64,000 nt of DNA. Source: Candidatus Eisenbacteria bacterium. Lineage in GTDB: Bacteria > Eisenbacteria > RBG-16-71-46. The stretch spans positions 62,001 to 126,000 of the forward strand of contig JADLBL010000012.1 of NCBI GenBank assembly GCA_020847735.1. The letters are read 5' to 3'. Positions 1 through 8,651 of this stretch are shown one piece after another. The position numbers were made by a program, and so were the translations under genes. The notes below the pieces were generated by a model. That model was not told the DNA's origin. It searched no databases and saw only the letters and a list, made by a program, of their open reading frames with translations. Positions within the stretch are counted from its first letter, which is position 1. Each line of letters begins with the position of its first letter.

Positions 1-2
1 AG

Positions 3-410
3 CTCAGCATCTACGCGTTCGTGGGCGTGATCATGCTCATCGGCCTCGTCAAGAAGAACGCGATCATGATGATCGACTTCGCGCTGGACGCCGAGCGCAA
101 CGAGGGCAGGCCCGCCCGCGAGGCGATCGTCGAGGCGTGCCTCATCCGGTTCCGCCCCATCATGATGACGACCCTCGCCGCGCTGATGGGCACCCTGCCG
201 ATCGCCATCGGCTTCGGCGCGGGCGCCGAATCCAGGCGGCCGCTGGGCCTGGCCGTGGTCGGTGGGCTCGCGTTCTCGCAGGTCGTGACGCTCTACGTGA
301 CGCCGGTCATCTACACCTATCTCGACGCCTTCCAGCAGTGGCTGACCCATCGCCGCGCTTCGCGGACCCGCGTCGGGGCCGCGGGTCCGGCGAAACCCGA
401 GGTCGGCTAG
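3..410 (+). CDS. RND-family efflux transporter, C-terminal fragment
   Basis: This is the last ~135 residues of an inner-membrane RND (AcrB/MexB-like) proton-driven pump; the gene begins outside the window. The fragment shows hydrophobic helices and the family signature [14 protein letters not shown] near its start, where the inner-membrane domain binds the proton-relay region. It then shows a helix-turn stretch [18 protein letters not shown], followed by the typical last helix near [12 protein letters not shown]. The tail after the last helix is basic and short. Substrate cannot be told from this piece. A hairpin follows the stop. Only the family call is secure; whether it is HAE1 (drug) type is an inference from the similarity of the KKNAI motif. 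Confidence 0.9.
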   Translation, partial: LSIYAFVGVIMLIGLVKKNAIMMIDFALDAERNEGRPAREAIVEACLIRFRPIMMTTLAALMGTLPIAIGFGAGAESRRPLGLAVVGGLAFSQVVTLYVTPVIYTYLDAFQQWLTHRRASRTRVGAAGPAKPEVG

Positions 411-426
411 GCGATTCCAGAATCCC

Positions 427-445
427 GGCGCCCCGCTGGGGCGCC
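427..445. terminator. Hairpin between convergent genes (RND pump and GH57)
   Basis: Perfect 8-bp inverted repeat ggcgcccc/ggggcgcc with a 3-nt loop, lying between the plus-strand stop at 410 and the minus-strand stop at 460. No strong T-run follows on either side, so it is a likely but unproven bidirectional terminator. Confidence 0.5.
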
Positions 446-459
446 CGTTCCGGGCACGC

Positions 460-2583
460 CTAGACGTTCCAGTTCATCGCTTCCCAGTCCGCACCCGGCA
501 GCACGACGCGCAGCGGCTGGCCCGGAGGAAGCGAGTCGAGCCGCTCGCCGCCCCTGCGAAGATGGATGAACAGTTCGAGTGATTGCCCAGCCGAAACTCC
601 GAGCACGGCGAACGGCAGGGCCAGCTCGAGGATCTCCTCGAGCGCGGCCTCACCCGCGGGCGGCGCAGCCTCCGGCCCGCCCGTGCCGAAACGCCACCGG
701 CCCACGCGCAGGATGCCGACGTCGAGTTGAAGCGGTGCGGGCGAGAGCACCTCGATCTCCGCCGAAACCTCGCCCCCGGGTGCGCCTCCGCCGGAGAAGT
801 CCACGCGCAGGTAGAGCCGCTCGGAGTCGAAGCCGAAATGCAGGCGGGTGGCGAGCGGGGCGCTGACACGATGCATCGAGCCGCCGCCCGCCAGATCCCA
901 CGAACCGGCGCCGTGCCACTCGTAGAAGCGCGTGAGGTGGCCGTCGATCACCGGCCGCACGAGCCCGGTCGGCTCGAGGCGCCCGGCCGCGACCGGCAGG
1001 CGGTTCGCGATCGGGCGCAGCAGGACGTTCGGAACTGGCAGTCCGGCGTGCTCATGCGCCGCCTGAAGATGAGCACGGAAGAGGCTGTCGAACAACGCCT
1101 TGTCCGCCGTGTAATTGTCTTCGCCAAACCACCAGAACCAGTCCGACCCCTCGGCCGCGCCAAGCGACTCCCAGGCGACCGGGTGCGAATCCCGGGTGCG
1201 CCCCTCTCTCACCAGCGCGGCGCGAGAGAGCGCCAGCAGTTCCCAGGCCCGGTTCTTCTCCGGGTGCCCGGCCCAGATATGGAAGTCGGCGTCGATCCAC
1301 GAGCCCGAGTGCAGGAACGCGAGCCTTCCGGGCTCGGGTCCGTCCGCGAGCACCTCCGACGGCGTGCGCGTGCGGATGTCGTCCGCCTCCGCGAGCGCCG
1401 CGTACAGCGCCTCGAGGAACGGCCGGCCATCCTCCGCGTAGTGCTCCCAGCAGTTCTCGCCGTCGAGGATGACGCTGACGACGGGACGGCCGTCCCGTCC
1501 GGCCGCCCGGTGGGCCTCGCCGATCCCCCGAAGGCGCCTCAGGAAGTCTTCGGTCGCCTCCGCGGCATCCCACGTGCTGTAAACGAAGCCGATACGGTCC
1601 GAGAGCTCGTGATCGCGGAAGAAGAGCGCCAGCTCCCCCGCCGGCGTCGGCAGGATCCACGGCCGGTAGAGCGACTCCCTTCCCGGGACGGCGTCCTTCA
1701 CCGATCGCCAGAGCACGAGTTCGTCGGTGGCCGCCCAGCGAACGCCGGCGGCCACGAGGATCTCGGCCGCTTCCGGGCTGACCCCGCCTTCCGAGGGCCA
1801 CATGCCGGTGGGCCGTGCGCCGAACGAGCGCGCCGCGAGATCGAGCCCTCGCTCGACCTGCCAGCGTGCGTCCTCGGGCGCCGCGAACTCCCGGGTCGGC
1901 AGCGGCAGGTCCGGGCGCGAGCGCTTCGCCGTCCGCACGTCCACGAGCAGGGGCAGGATCGGGTGGAAGGCCGGCGAACACGTCAACTCGACCTGGCCCC
2001 GCCCGGCCAGTCGCCGGTAGGCCGGCAGCACGCGGGCGAGCACCTCGGCATGAAGCGCGAGCAGGGCGTCCCGCTCGGCGGTGCCCGCGCGGCCTTCGCG
2101 CAGAGCCGCGTCCGCGGCCGCCGCCGCCGGCTCACCCAGCAGCGTCGGGTCGAGCCAGGCGAGCAGGAAATGCACGCACAGCCGCAGCAGCTCGGCCTCG
2201 CTCGCCACCGCGGGAGCGCGCAGGCGGCGGCACAGCTCCGCGTACTGCGGCCAGCGCACGTGAGCCCAGCGCGGGGCCAGTCGGGTGCGCGCCTGCAGTT
2301 CGGCGCGTGCCGCGGCGTCGAGCGCTCCCGCGGGGGCCGCGAGCAGCTCGAACAGGGCGTCCGCTCCTCCCGAGAGCGCATGTTCGATCTGTTCCAGAAG
2401 CGATGGCGCGAAGTTGAACGTCGCCTTGAGCTTCGGGTGGCGCTCGAGATGGAGCGCCATGTCGAGATAGTCCTTCGTCGCGTGCAGGCGCACCCACGGA
2501 AGCATCGCCCGGCCGTCGCGCGGCCGGCGGTAGTCCGGCTGGTGGTGGTGCCAGACGAAGACGAGGTCGACACCCTGCGACAT
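460..2583 (-). CDS. Glycoside hydrolase family 57 protein (alpha-glucan-active)
   Basis: A 707-residue GH57-type enzyme. Family conserved regions are visible: HHHQPDY at residues 12-18, WPSEGG with the likely nucleophile Glu265, and ILDGENCWEHY with the likely acid/base Asp374. GH57 members are retaining alpha-amylases, 4-alpha-glucanotransferases or branching enzymes with a distorted beta/alpha barrel. The last ~150 residues are beta-rich (for example RLHFGFDSERLYLRVDF) and look like a C-terminal sandwich or carbohydrate-binding domain. No signal peptide is seen, so it is probably cytoplasmic. It may act on glycogen made with the two GlgC proteins encoded further along. It starts 32 nt after the stop of the TPR gene. 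Exact substrate and linkage are not determinable here. Confidence 0.88.
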   Translation of the reverse strand: MSQGVDLVFVWHHHQPDYRRPRDGRAMLPWVRLHATKDYLDMALHLERHPKLKATFNFAPSLLEQIEHALSGGADALFELLAAPAGALDAAARAELQARTRLAPRWAHVRWPQYAELCRRLRAPAVASEAELLRLCVHFLLAWLDPTLLGEPAAAAADAALREGRAGTAERDALLALHAEVLARVLPAYRRLAGRGQVELTCSPAFHPILPLLVDVRTAKRSRPDLPLPTREFAAPEDARWQVERGLDLAARSFGARPTGMWPSEGGVSPEAAEILVAAGVRWAATDELVLWRSVKDAVPGRESLYRPWILPTPAGELALFFRDHELSDRIGFVYSTWDAAEATEDFLRRLRGIGEAHRAAGRDGRPVVSVILDGENCWEHYAEDGRPFLEALYAALAEADDIRTRTPSEVLADGPEPGRLAFLHSGSWIDADFHIWAGHPEKNRAWELLALSRAALVREGRTRDSHPVAWESLGAAEGSDWFWWFGEDNYTADKALFDSLFRAHLQAAHEHAGLPVPNVLLRPIANRLPVAAGRLEPTGLVRPVIDGHLTRFYEWHGAGSWDLAGGGSMHRVSAPLATRLHFGFDSERLYLRVDFSGGGAPGGEVSAEIEVLSPAPLQLDVGILRVGRWRFGTGGPEAAPPAGEAALEEILELALPFAVLGVSAGQSLELFIHLRRGGERLDSLPPGQPLRVVLPGADWEAMNWNV

Positions 2584-2615
2584 GGGTCGTCCCGGCGCGG
2601 CCTCGAGGCCGCGGA

Positions 2616-3287
2616 TCAGTTCGAGGAGAGGGCGCGCAGTTCGGCGAGCTTCACGCGCGCGCGGCTCGCGTAGCTCGTTTCGCCGAACTCGTCGGTCAGG
2701 CGCTGCAGCCGCTGGATCGCCCCGGCCTTGTTGCCGAGCGCCTCCTGGCAGCGGGCCGCTCCGGCGAGAAACTCGCCGCTCGACTCGCGGTCGAACGCGC
2801 CCACGAGACCGTCGTAGAGCTTGGCCGCCTCGGCGTACTGCCGGTCACTCTCGTACGCGTACGCGAGGCTGCGGCGCACGACATTGCCCATCAGGCCCGT
2901 GCCCTTCTTGCCGAGGTAGGCCCTGTACTGGGTGATCGCGTCCTTCCAGTTGCCGCGCCAGTAGGCGTCGTCACCGGAGATGCGCAGCGCGTCGATCCCG
3001 CTCGGGGTGCCGCCGTACTGCCGCGCGACTTCGTCGGCGATGGTCTTGGAGCGGTCGTAGTCGCCCTGCCAGAACAGCGAGTTTGCCTGCGCCAGCTTCT
3101 CGGAAGCGGCGACTTCCTGCGTCTCGTTGGAGCGGATCGTGAAGTACGCGACCGCGGCCACCGCGGCCACCGCGACGAGCGCGCCCAGGATGATGCGGCT
3201 GTAGCGTTCCCACAGCGAGGTCAGCCGATCCAGCATCTCCGCGCCGGGATCCTGCAGCGCGGTCCCCTTCCGAGACTCCAGCGACAA
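2616..3287 (-). CDS. Membrane-anchored tetratricopeptide protein (YfgM-like), TTG start
   Basis: A 223-residue protein with one N-terminal transmembrane helix (IILGALVAVAAVAAVAYFTI) followed by helical TPR-like repeats (for example SLFWQGDYDRSKTIADEVARQ, DDAYWRGNWKDAITQYRAYL). This is the architecture of YfgM-type ancillary proteins that face the periplasm and help protein folding or export. I chose TTG at 3287 because a perfect GGAGG lies 6 nt upstream (3294-3298) and no ATG offers as good a site. A longer reading frame continues upstream but is low quality. A good promoter lies at 3357-3386, so the TSS is about 60 nt upstream. Function is inferred from topology only. Confidence 0.75.
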   Translation of the reverse strand: MSLESRKGTALQDPGAEMLDRLTSLWERYSRIILGALVAVAAVAAVAYFTIRSNETQEVAASEKLAQANSLFWQGDYDRSKTIADEVARQYGGTPSGIDALRISGDDAYWRGNWKDAITQYRAYLGKKGTGLMGNVVRRSLAYAYESDRQYAEAAKLYDGLVGAFDRESSGEFLAGAARCQEALGNKAGAIQRLQRLTDEFGETSYASRARVKLAELRALSSN

Positions 3288-3356
3288 GTGAAACCTCCGT
3301 GAACGCGGCGTACGACGACGGTTCGAGCGGCCACTCACAGGCCGAAAGCGGCGGAA

Positions 3357-3386
3357 ACCTTAACGGCCGGCCGGTCCGCCGGTCAA
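3357..3386 (-). promoter_or_regulatory. Promoter for the TPR gene (TTGACC-18-TAAGGT)
   Basis: Reading the minus strand: -35 TTGACC (3386-3381), 18-nt spacer, -10 TAAGGT (3362-3357). It lies in the gap upstream of the TTG-start TPR gene and shares its form with other promoters in this window. Confidence 0.6.
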
Positions 3387-3450
3387 GCCGACCCGCGCCC
3401 CGCGCGGTCGGACCGCTGCCGCCTTCGCCGCGCCCGCGGCCGTCCTGGTG

Positions 3451-4578
3451 TCAGTCGCCGGTCGCGCACAGGGCGCAGGCCACGTGCCCGCGCGCACGCA
3501 CCAGGATTTCCGCTGTTCGCTCGCACGTCGGGCAGGCGGGCAGCGCCGGACGGCCGCGGGCCACGTCCACCTTCGCCCTGACTTTTACGTGCACCGCCCC
3601 GGAACGGAGCTCCTGCTCGATCTCGGCCACCGGCCACGACCACTCCTCGAGTCCCCAGAGCCTCACCTCGGTGCGCATCTCCCATCGCTGTCGCACCTCG
3701 GCCGCGCGCCGCTCCCACTCGAGCTTGAGCGAGGTGGCGTCGCCGGTGTCCATCTCGTGGTCGTCGCCGCCGGTCCGCCGCCGCAGCCGGTCCTCCTCCT
3801 CCTCGATGCGCGCCGAGAAGAACGCCCCGAGCCGCTCGAGTTCGAGATCGCGAAGCCGCCCCACCGACACCTCCCACTCCCGCTCCCGCTCGCTCGCCAG
3901 TTCCTCGAGGGTTTCCCGGGCGCTCTGCAGCCAGCGCTCGCGCAGGCCGGGTTCGAGCTCCTCGCCCATCTGGTAGAGACCTTCGCGGGGACGGACCTCG
4001 GGCACCTGGGGCGCCTGCGCACGTTCGAGCACTTCGCCGCCGGCGCCGACCAGCACGACCCACTGCTCCTGCCAGGGCAGGCCGCCCCAGCGGGTGATGA
4101 CGGCGTGAAACGCCATCCGCCGTTCGTATCGAACCGGACCGAGGCGCGGCGGCCCCCAGGTGAGTCCGCGCACCTTGCACACCGTCGCGAGCCCGGTGGG
4201 CGGCGCGCCCGGCACCTGCGCGAGCGCCGTGCGCCGCGTGAACATCGGTTCGGCGAGCGCGGCCTCGAGGATGCGCCGGCCCGCCGTGCTGCCGGGCGCG
4301 GTGAACCAGGCGCCACGCGGCACCGTCGGGCGGACCGGATCGAACACGAGCCGCACGCGCTGCCGCCGCCAGCGCTTCTGCAGGCCGGGCGCCAGCTCCA
4401 CCTCCCAGTCGCCGCGCGGCGCCGCTTCGACCCTGCAGCCGGCCGTCTCCAACCAGCTCCCCACGAAGGCGCGCCACTCGGGCTGCTCGGCCGCCGTCTC
4501 GCCCCGAGGCACGCCGGACGCGGGCAGCGACCGGCGCGCCTCGGGCTTCGCGGCACGGGCGCCGCGCCGCGCTTTCAC
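3451..4578 (-). CDS. Unrecognised 375-aa protein with C-terminal zinc ribbon, coupled to SNF2 ATPase
   Basis: I do not recognise this family. The N-terminus is basic. The middle (roughly residues 195-300) is rich in Glu/Arg and Trp and looks helical or coiled-coil (ETLEELASEREREWEVSVGR, RIEEEEDRLRRR). The C-terminus has CPTC at 349-352 and CALC at 368-371, a probable four-Cys zinc site. There is no signal peptide or membrane helix. Its start ATG overlaps the SNF2 stop in ATGA (4575-4578), so translation of the two is probably coupled and the product is a likely partner of the ATPase. It ends the 11413-3451 run. Possible roles are adaptor, DNA/RNA binding or a substrate-recognition subunit; none can be chosen from sequence. 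Confidence 0.8.
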   Translation of the reverse strand: MKARRGARAAKPEARRSLPASGVPRGETAAEQPEWRAFVGSWLETAGCRVEAAPRGDWEVELAPGLQKRWRRQRVRLVFDPVRPTVPRGAWFTAPGSTAGRRILEAALAEPMFTRRTALAQVPGAPPTGLATVCKVRGLTWGPPRLGPVRYERRMAFHAVITRWGGLPWQEQWVVLVGAGGEVLERAQAPQVPEVRPREGLYQMGEELEPGLRERWLQSARETLEELASEREREWEVSVGRLRDLELERLGAFFSARIEEEEDRLRRRTGGDDHEMDTGDATSLKLEWERRAAEVRQRWEMRTEVRLWGLEEWSWPVAEIEQELRSGAVHVKVRAKVDVARGRPALPACPTCERTAEILVRARGHVACALCATGD

Positions 4579-6572
4579 GCGCCGCCCTCCTCATCGTTTT
4601 CCTGCGTGCCGCGGAACAGCCAGCTCTGGTTGTCGCGCTGCTGCTGGTAGAGCTTGCGGGCGGTCACCAGATGCTGCGCCAGCTCGCCGAAGCGGCGCTT
4701 GCGCGATCGCGGGTCCCGCGACTCGATCCAGCGCTTGAACACCTCGTCCTCGAACGAGCCCTGCATCTGCCAGGCGCCGAGAATCTCCTCCATCTCGCCC
4801 ACGACCAGCTCGAACATCCGGATCTTGCGCTCGAGGATCTCGAGCACGTACGCCTCGATGGTTCCGCGCGCCACGAGGTTGACCACCCGGACGGGATACT
4901 CCTGCCCCAGCCGGTGCACCCGGCCGATTCGCTGCTCGACGCGCATCGGGTTCCACGGCAGGTCGTAGTTGATGACGATGCGCGCGAACTGCAGGTTGCG
5001 GCCTTCGCCACCCGCCTCGGTGCTGACCAGCACCTGCTCGCGCTGCCGAAACGCCTCGAGCGCCTCCTCCTTCTCGCGCCAACCCATTTCGCCGTGAAAC
5101 ATGGCGTGCGTGACCCCTTCCTCTCGGAGGGCGTCCAGGATGGCGTCCTGGGTGGCGCGGAACTGCGTGAAAACGATGGCCTTCTCGCCCTTGAGCGAGG
5201 CGATGCAGCGCAACAGCGTTCGCACCTTGCTCGTGTCGTCGCGCAGCTCGGCCGCCCGGTCGGCGAACGCGCGAACCCGCTTCGGATCGAAGCCGTCCGC
5301 GTGAGCCGCAAGCTTGCGCAGCGTGCCGGCGGCCGCCGCCCACGAGGAGCCCATTTCCTTCTGCAGCACCATGAGCGTGAAGTAGTGGGGTTTGCCCGGC
5401 TGGCCATGGTCCCCGCGCACCGCGTCGGCGACGAACTCGCTGATCTGCCGGTAGAGCAGGCGCTCGGCCGCGGGCTGCTGGACCGCCAGCGACTCGACCC
5501 GGCGCGGGGCGAACGTCAGCTTCGTGTCCGCGCGCCTCGTGCGGATCATCACGCTCTGCAGCAGCCGGCGCAGGCGCGGCGTGTTGCGCGGCGTGCGCTT
5601 GTCGTGCCCCGAGAGGAAGTCGCGTCGGAACTGGGAGAAGGTGCCCACCGTCCCGGGGCGCACGAGCGTCACCAGGTTGTACAGCTCGCGCAGGTCGTTC
5701 TGCACCGGCGTCGCGGTGAGCAGCAGCAGGTAGCGCGGGTTCAGGTCGTTGATGAACTTCCAGCCGAGGGTCAGGTGGTTGCGCAGCCGATGCGCCTCGT
5801 CCACGACCACCATGTCGTAGTTGGCCCCCCGCACCCGCCGGCGATGCCGCTCGTGCCGCGCGGTCTCGAGCGACGAAATGACGAGCGGATGGCGCCCCCA
5901 CTGACCGGCCGGGCCGCGCGAGACCACGAAGTCGAGCTCGAACTTCTCCCACAGCTCCGCGCGCCACTGTTCGCAAAGCGAGGCCGGCACGAGCACGAGC
6001 ACGGTGCGAACCGCGCCGCGCAGCAGGTACTCCTTGAGCACGATGCCCGCCTCGACCGTCTTTCCGAGGCCGACCTCGTCCGCGAAGATGCCGCGGCCTC
6101 CGAAGTCGCGCAGCATTCGCAGGCAAGCGTCCACCTGGTGCGGGAAGCGCTCGACGCCGCGCAGGGAATCGAGAGACTGCAGACGGTCGGCGCCCGCCCA
6201 GCCCGCCCACTCCTCCGCCCCTGCGCGCAGGTCGAAGTGCCGCTGCGGCTCGGCCCGGTTCGTGAGCCAGCGGCGCAGCAGTTCCTCGCCCTGCGGGTGC
6301 CAGTGCCGCCGCACCGCCAGCACCGCCCCCGCGGCGACCCGGGCCGCGGCGCCGTTCCCGCTCCCGCCGTCGGTCGCGTCCCCCGCGGCCGCCGGAGCGC
6401 CGACCGGTCCGTCCACGATCACCCACTCGCGCTGCGCCGAAAGCCGGCGCAATTCGCCGCCGAAGACCACCTCGAGCACCTCCCGACCGCGATCGGTGTG
6501 CACCTCGACGATCAGGCCCTCGCCGAACAGCGGATGATGGAGCCGCAGCCCCACCTGGTATCGGCTGCTCAC
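4575..6572 (-). CDS. SNF2-family DEAD/DEAH ATPase with N-terminal Tudor-like domain (RapA-like)
   Basis: A 665-residue Swi2/Snf2 translocase. Residues ~1-50 (VGLRLHHPLFGEGLIVEV, then an F-G-G-E strand) resemble the small Tudor-like fold found at the C-terminus of UvrD/PcrA. The helicase core follows: Walker A DEVGLGKT at 165-172, DEAH at 258-261, LLLTATPVQN near 283-292, then a second RecA lobe with NYDLPWNPMRVEQRIGRVHR. The compact size resembles bacterial RapA/HepA, which recycles stalled RNA polymerase. I chose the GTG at 6572 because it forms GTGA with the stop of the upstream metallo-hydrolase and because homology starts there; a longer frame upstream lies inside that gene. The downstream zinc-ribbon gene overlaps by ATGA. 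Role in transcription recycling versus DNA remodelling is open. Confidence 0.88.
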   Translation of the reverse strand: MSSRYQVGLRLHHPLFGEGLIVEVHTDRGREVLEVVFGGELRRLSAQREWVIVDGPVGAPAAAGDATDGGSGNGAAARVAAGAVLAVRRHWHPQGEELLRRWLTNRAEPQRHFDLRAGAEEWAGWAGADRLQSLDSLRGVERFPHQVDACLRMLRDFGGRGIFADEVGLGKTVEAGIVLKEYLLRGAVRTVLVLVPASLCEQWRAELWEKFELDFVVSRGPAGQWGRHPLVISSLETARHERHRRRVRGANYDMVVVDEAHRLRNHLTLGWKFINDLNPRYLLLLTATPVQNDLRELYNLVTLVRPGTVGTFSQFRRDFLSGHDKRTPRNTPRLRRLLQSVMIRTRRADTKLTFAPRRVESLAVQQPAAERLLYRQISEFVADAVRGDHGQPGKPHYFTLMVLQKEMGSSWAAAAGTLRKLAAHADGFDPKRVRAFADRAAELRDDTSKVRTLLRCIASLKGEKAIVFTQFRATQDAILDALREEGVTHAMFHGEMGWREKEEALEAFRQREQVLVSTEAGGEGRNLQFARIVINYDLPWNPMRVEQRIGRVHRLGQEYPVRVVNLVARGTIEAYVLEILERKIRMFELVVGEMEEILGAWQMQGSFEDEVFKRWIESRDPRSRKRRFGELAQHLVTARKLYQQQRDNQSWLFRGTQENDEEGGA

Positions 6573-7978
6573 GCCCACAGGTCGAACTCCTGCCCCAGTT
6601 CGGGAATGTGCACCTCGGCCCCGATGCGTTCGCGCAGCAGCGCGGCGAGCGTCTCGGCGGGGCGCAGCTCGCCGTGCACGAGAAAGATCGTGCGCGGCGC
6701 CGGCGCGAGCTTCACGACCCACTCGAGCAGTTCGCGCTGGTCCGCGTGCGCGCTGAAGCCGTCGAGCGAGGCGATCTCGGCCCGCACACGCACCGGTTCT
6801 CCGAAGACGTTAACCGTCTCCGCCCCGTCCTTCAGCCGCCGGCCGAGCGTGCCCTCGCCCTGGTAGCCGACGAACAGCACCGTATTGCGCTCGTTACCGA
6901 GCCCGTGCTGCAGATGGTGCAGCACCCGGCCTCCTTCGGCCATGCCGGACGCCGAGATGATCACGCATGGCCCCTCACGATCGTTGAGCGCCCGGGATTC
7001 GTCCGCCGTACCCACGTACCGAAGCCTGGAGAAGCCGAAGGGCGAGCCGTCGCCGGTGGCGAAGCGGGCCGCGGTTTCGGCGTCGAAGCACTCGGGGTGC
7101 TTCACGAAGATGCGCGTGGCGTTGCGCGCCATGGGGCTGTCCACGAACATCGGCACGTCGGGCAGCCGGCCCGCCTCGATCAGGTCGTGGAGCGTCGCGA
7201 CCAGCTCCTGGGTTCGCCCGACCGCGAAGGCCGGGACGATGAGCCGCCCCCCGCGCTCGACCGTCCGTCGGACGATGTCCACCAGCCCGTCGATCGTCGC
7301 GCGATCGTCCCCGTGCAGCCGGTCACCGTAGGTGCTCTCGAGCACGAGCACCTCGGGTCCCACCGGCACCTCGGGGTCGCGCAGGATCTGCCTCCCGGGC
7401 CTGCCGAGGTCACCGCCCATCAACAGCCTGAGCGAGCGGCCGCCCGAGGTGAGTTCGAAGCTGGTGAGCGCCGAGCCGAGAATGTGGCCGGCGTCGTCGT
7501 AACGCACCCGGACGCCAGGGAACAGCTCCCAGTCCCGGTGATAGCCGTGCGTCTCGACTCGTGCCAGCACGGCGTCCACGTCCGCGGGTGAGTAGAGCGG
7601 CGTGCGCGGCGGCCGGCGGCCGGCGGCGTGCTTGTTGACGTGCTCGACATCCTTCTGCATCAGGAACGCGCTGTCGGCGAGCATCACCCGTGAAAGGTCC
7701 GCGGTCGCGGGAGTCATGTGCACGGGCCCGCGAAAACCCTGGGCGGAGAGCGTCGGCAGGTTGCCGGTGTGATCCAGGTGCGCGTGCGAGATCACGACCG
7801 CGTCCACGTCGCCGGGCGCGAAGCGGAACGTGCGGTTCACGCGCTCGGCTTCGTCGCGATGCCCCTGGTAGAGGCCGCAGTCGAAGAGCCAGGTGCGGTC
7901 GCCGAAGCGAAGCAGGTGCCGCGAGCCGGTCACGGTCCGCGCGGCGCCGTGGAACGCGATGCTCGGCCGGTCGCTCAT
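6569..7978 (-). CDS. MBL-fold/beta-CASP RNA-processing exonuclease-like protein
   Basis: A 469-residue metallo-beta-lactamase with beta-CASP insert, the family of CPSF-73, YSH1-like and bacterial RNase J-related nucleases. HAHLDHTG (His65, His67, Asp69, His70) supplies the two-zinc site. Further ligand motifs follow: VLESTYGDRLH, VPAFAVGRTQEL, ISASGMAEGGRVLHHL, and a C-terminal GFSAHADQRELLEW with FLVHGE. All the catalytic motifs I look for are present, so it is expected to be active on RNA (or single-stranded DNA). The start ATG is 3 nt beyond the stop of the barrel gene. Its stop overlaps the SNF2 GTG. Cytoplasmic. Physical coupling to an SNF2 ATPase suggests joint action on transcripts or stalled polymerase, which is inference. 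Confidence 0.92.
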   Translation of the reverse strand: MSDRPSIAFHGAARTVTGSRHLLRFGDRTWLFDCGLYQGHRDEAERVNRTFRFAPGDVDAVVISHAHLDHTGNLPTLSAQGFRGPVHMTPATADLSRVMLADSAFLMQKDVEHVNKHAAGRRPPRTPLYSPADVDAVLARVETHGYHRDWELFPGVRVRYDDAGHILGSALTSFELTSGGRSLRLLMGGDLGRPGRQILRDPEVPVGPEVLVLESTYGDRLHGDDRATIDGLVDIVRRTVERGGRLIVPAFAVGRTQELVATLHDLIEAGRLPDVPMFVDSPMARNATRIFVKHPECFDAETAARFATGDGSPFGFSRLRYVGTADESRALNDREGPCVIISASGMAEGGRVLHHLQHGLGNERNTVLFVGYQGEGTLGRRLKDGAETVNVFGEPVRVRAEIASLDGFSAHADQRELLEWVVKLAPAPRTIFLVHGELRPAETLAALLRERIGAEVHIPELGQEFDLWA

Positions 7979-7981
7979 CGG

Positions 7982-8617
7982 TCAATACGCGGCATAGAAC
8001 AGGACTCCCACCGACACCTGCAGGTCGTGATTCACCGAGGAGTCGAAGAACACGGTCTGGTAGCGGGCGGCGAAGTCCAGCGCCCAGCTGCGATAGACGA
8101 ACCGTTCGACGCCCGCGCCCACCGCCAGGAACGTGCCGTCCCCCGCGAGCGGATACTGGGTCTCGCCGTCGGACAGCCGGGCCGACACCTGCGCGAGGCC
8201 GGCGCCGAGCGAAATCCATTTCACCGACTTCGTCCGGGTGTCGAACATCTGGTAGAAGTCGAAGCCGGTCAGGTTCAGCATCAGCCGGTCGCGGGTCAGC
8301 AGCGAATCCGTCGCCGAACGCGGGCCGAGAAACGCACCCTCGGGAAAGCCGAGCCGGCGCGAGTCGAGCTGGTGCATGTCGAAGCTCAGGCCGATCGCGC
8401 GCTCGTAGCGCATTCGATAGCGCAGCCGCACCCCGAGCCCGAATCCCGAGCCGAACTCCTGGCCGAGCGACCCCGCGTCCGCGAGCGTGCCGAAGTCGCC
8501 ATGGAGTCCGACGCCCACCTGCCCGGCACGCGGCACGACGATACTGGCCGCGCCCGCCGCGCCGGCGGACAGGAGCCCGATCGCCGCGACGATCCCAACG
8601 AGAAGACCCTTCGTCAT
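7982..8617 (-). CDS. Outer-membrane beta-barrel protein, small
   Basis: A 211-residue exported protein. The N-terminus MTKGLLVGIVAAIGLLSAGAA is a signal peptide with cleavage near AAGAA. The rest alternates hydrophobic and polar residues in strands (FGLGVRLRYRMRYERAIGLSF, LDFAARYQTVFFD), as in OmpA/OmpW-type barrels. It ends in LFYAAY, an aromatic C-terminus expected for a barrel. I chose ATG at 8617 because GGAGG sits 5 nt upstream; a GTG four codons earlier would bury that site. It lies 34 nt after xerD and 3 nt before the MBL gene, so it probably shares their transcript by position only. Function unknown. Confidence 0.75.
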   Translation of the reverse strand: MTKGLLVGIVAAIGLLSAGAAGAASIVVPRAGQVGVGLHGDFGTLADAGSLGQEFGSGFGLGVRLRYRMRYERAIGLSFDMHQLDSRRLGFPEGAFLGPRSATDSLLTRDRLMLNLTGFDFYQMFDTRTKSVKWISLGAGLAQVSARLSDGETQYPLAGDGTFLAVGAGVERFVYRSWALDFAARYQTVFFDSSVNHDLQVSVGVLFYAAY

Positions 8618-8651
8618 CGATTCCTCCACGACCCCGGTCGTGCGCCCCGCG

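Noticed and set aside
6573-6722. Longer N-terminus for the SNF2 protein
   Set aside because: It would lie inside the beta-CASP gene and is low-complexity; the GTG at 6572 forms GTGA and starts the Tudor-like region.
3451-7978. DISARM-type defence island
   Set aside because: No DNA methyltransferase, DrmB or PLD protein and no mobile context; SNF2 is only ~665 aa, shorter than DrmD. Kept as an unassigned module.
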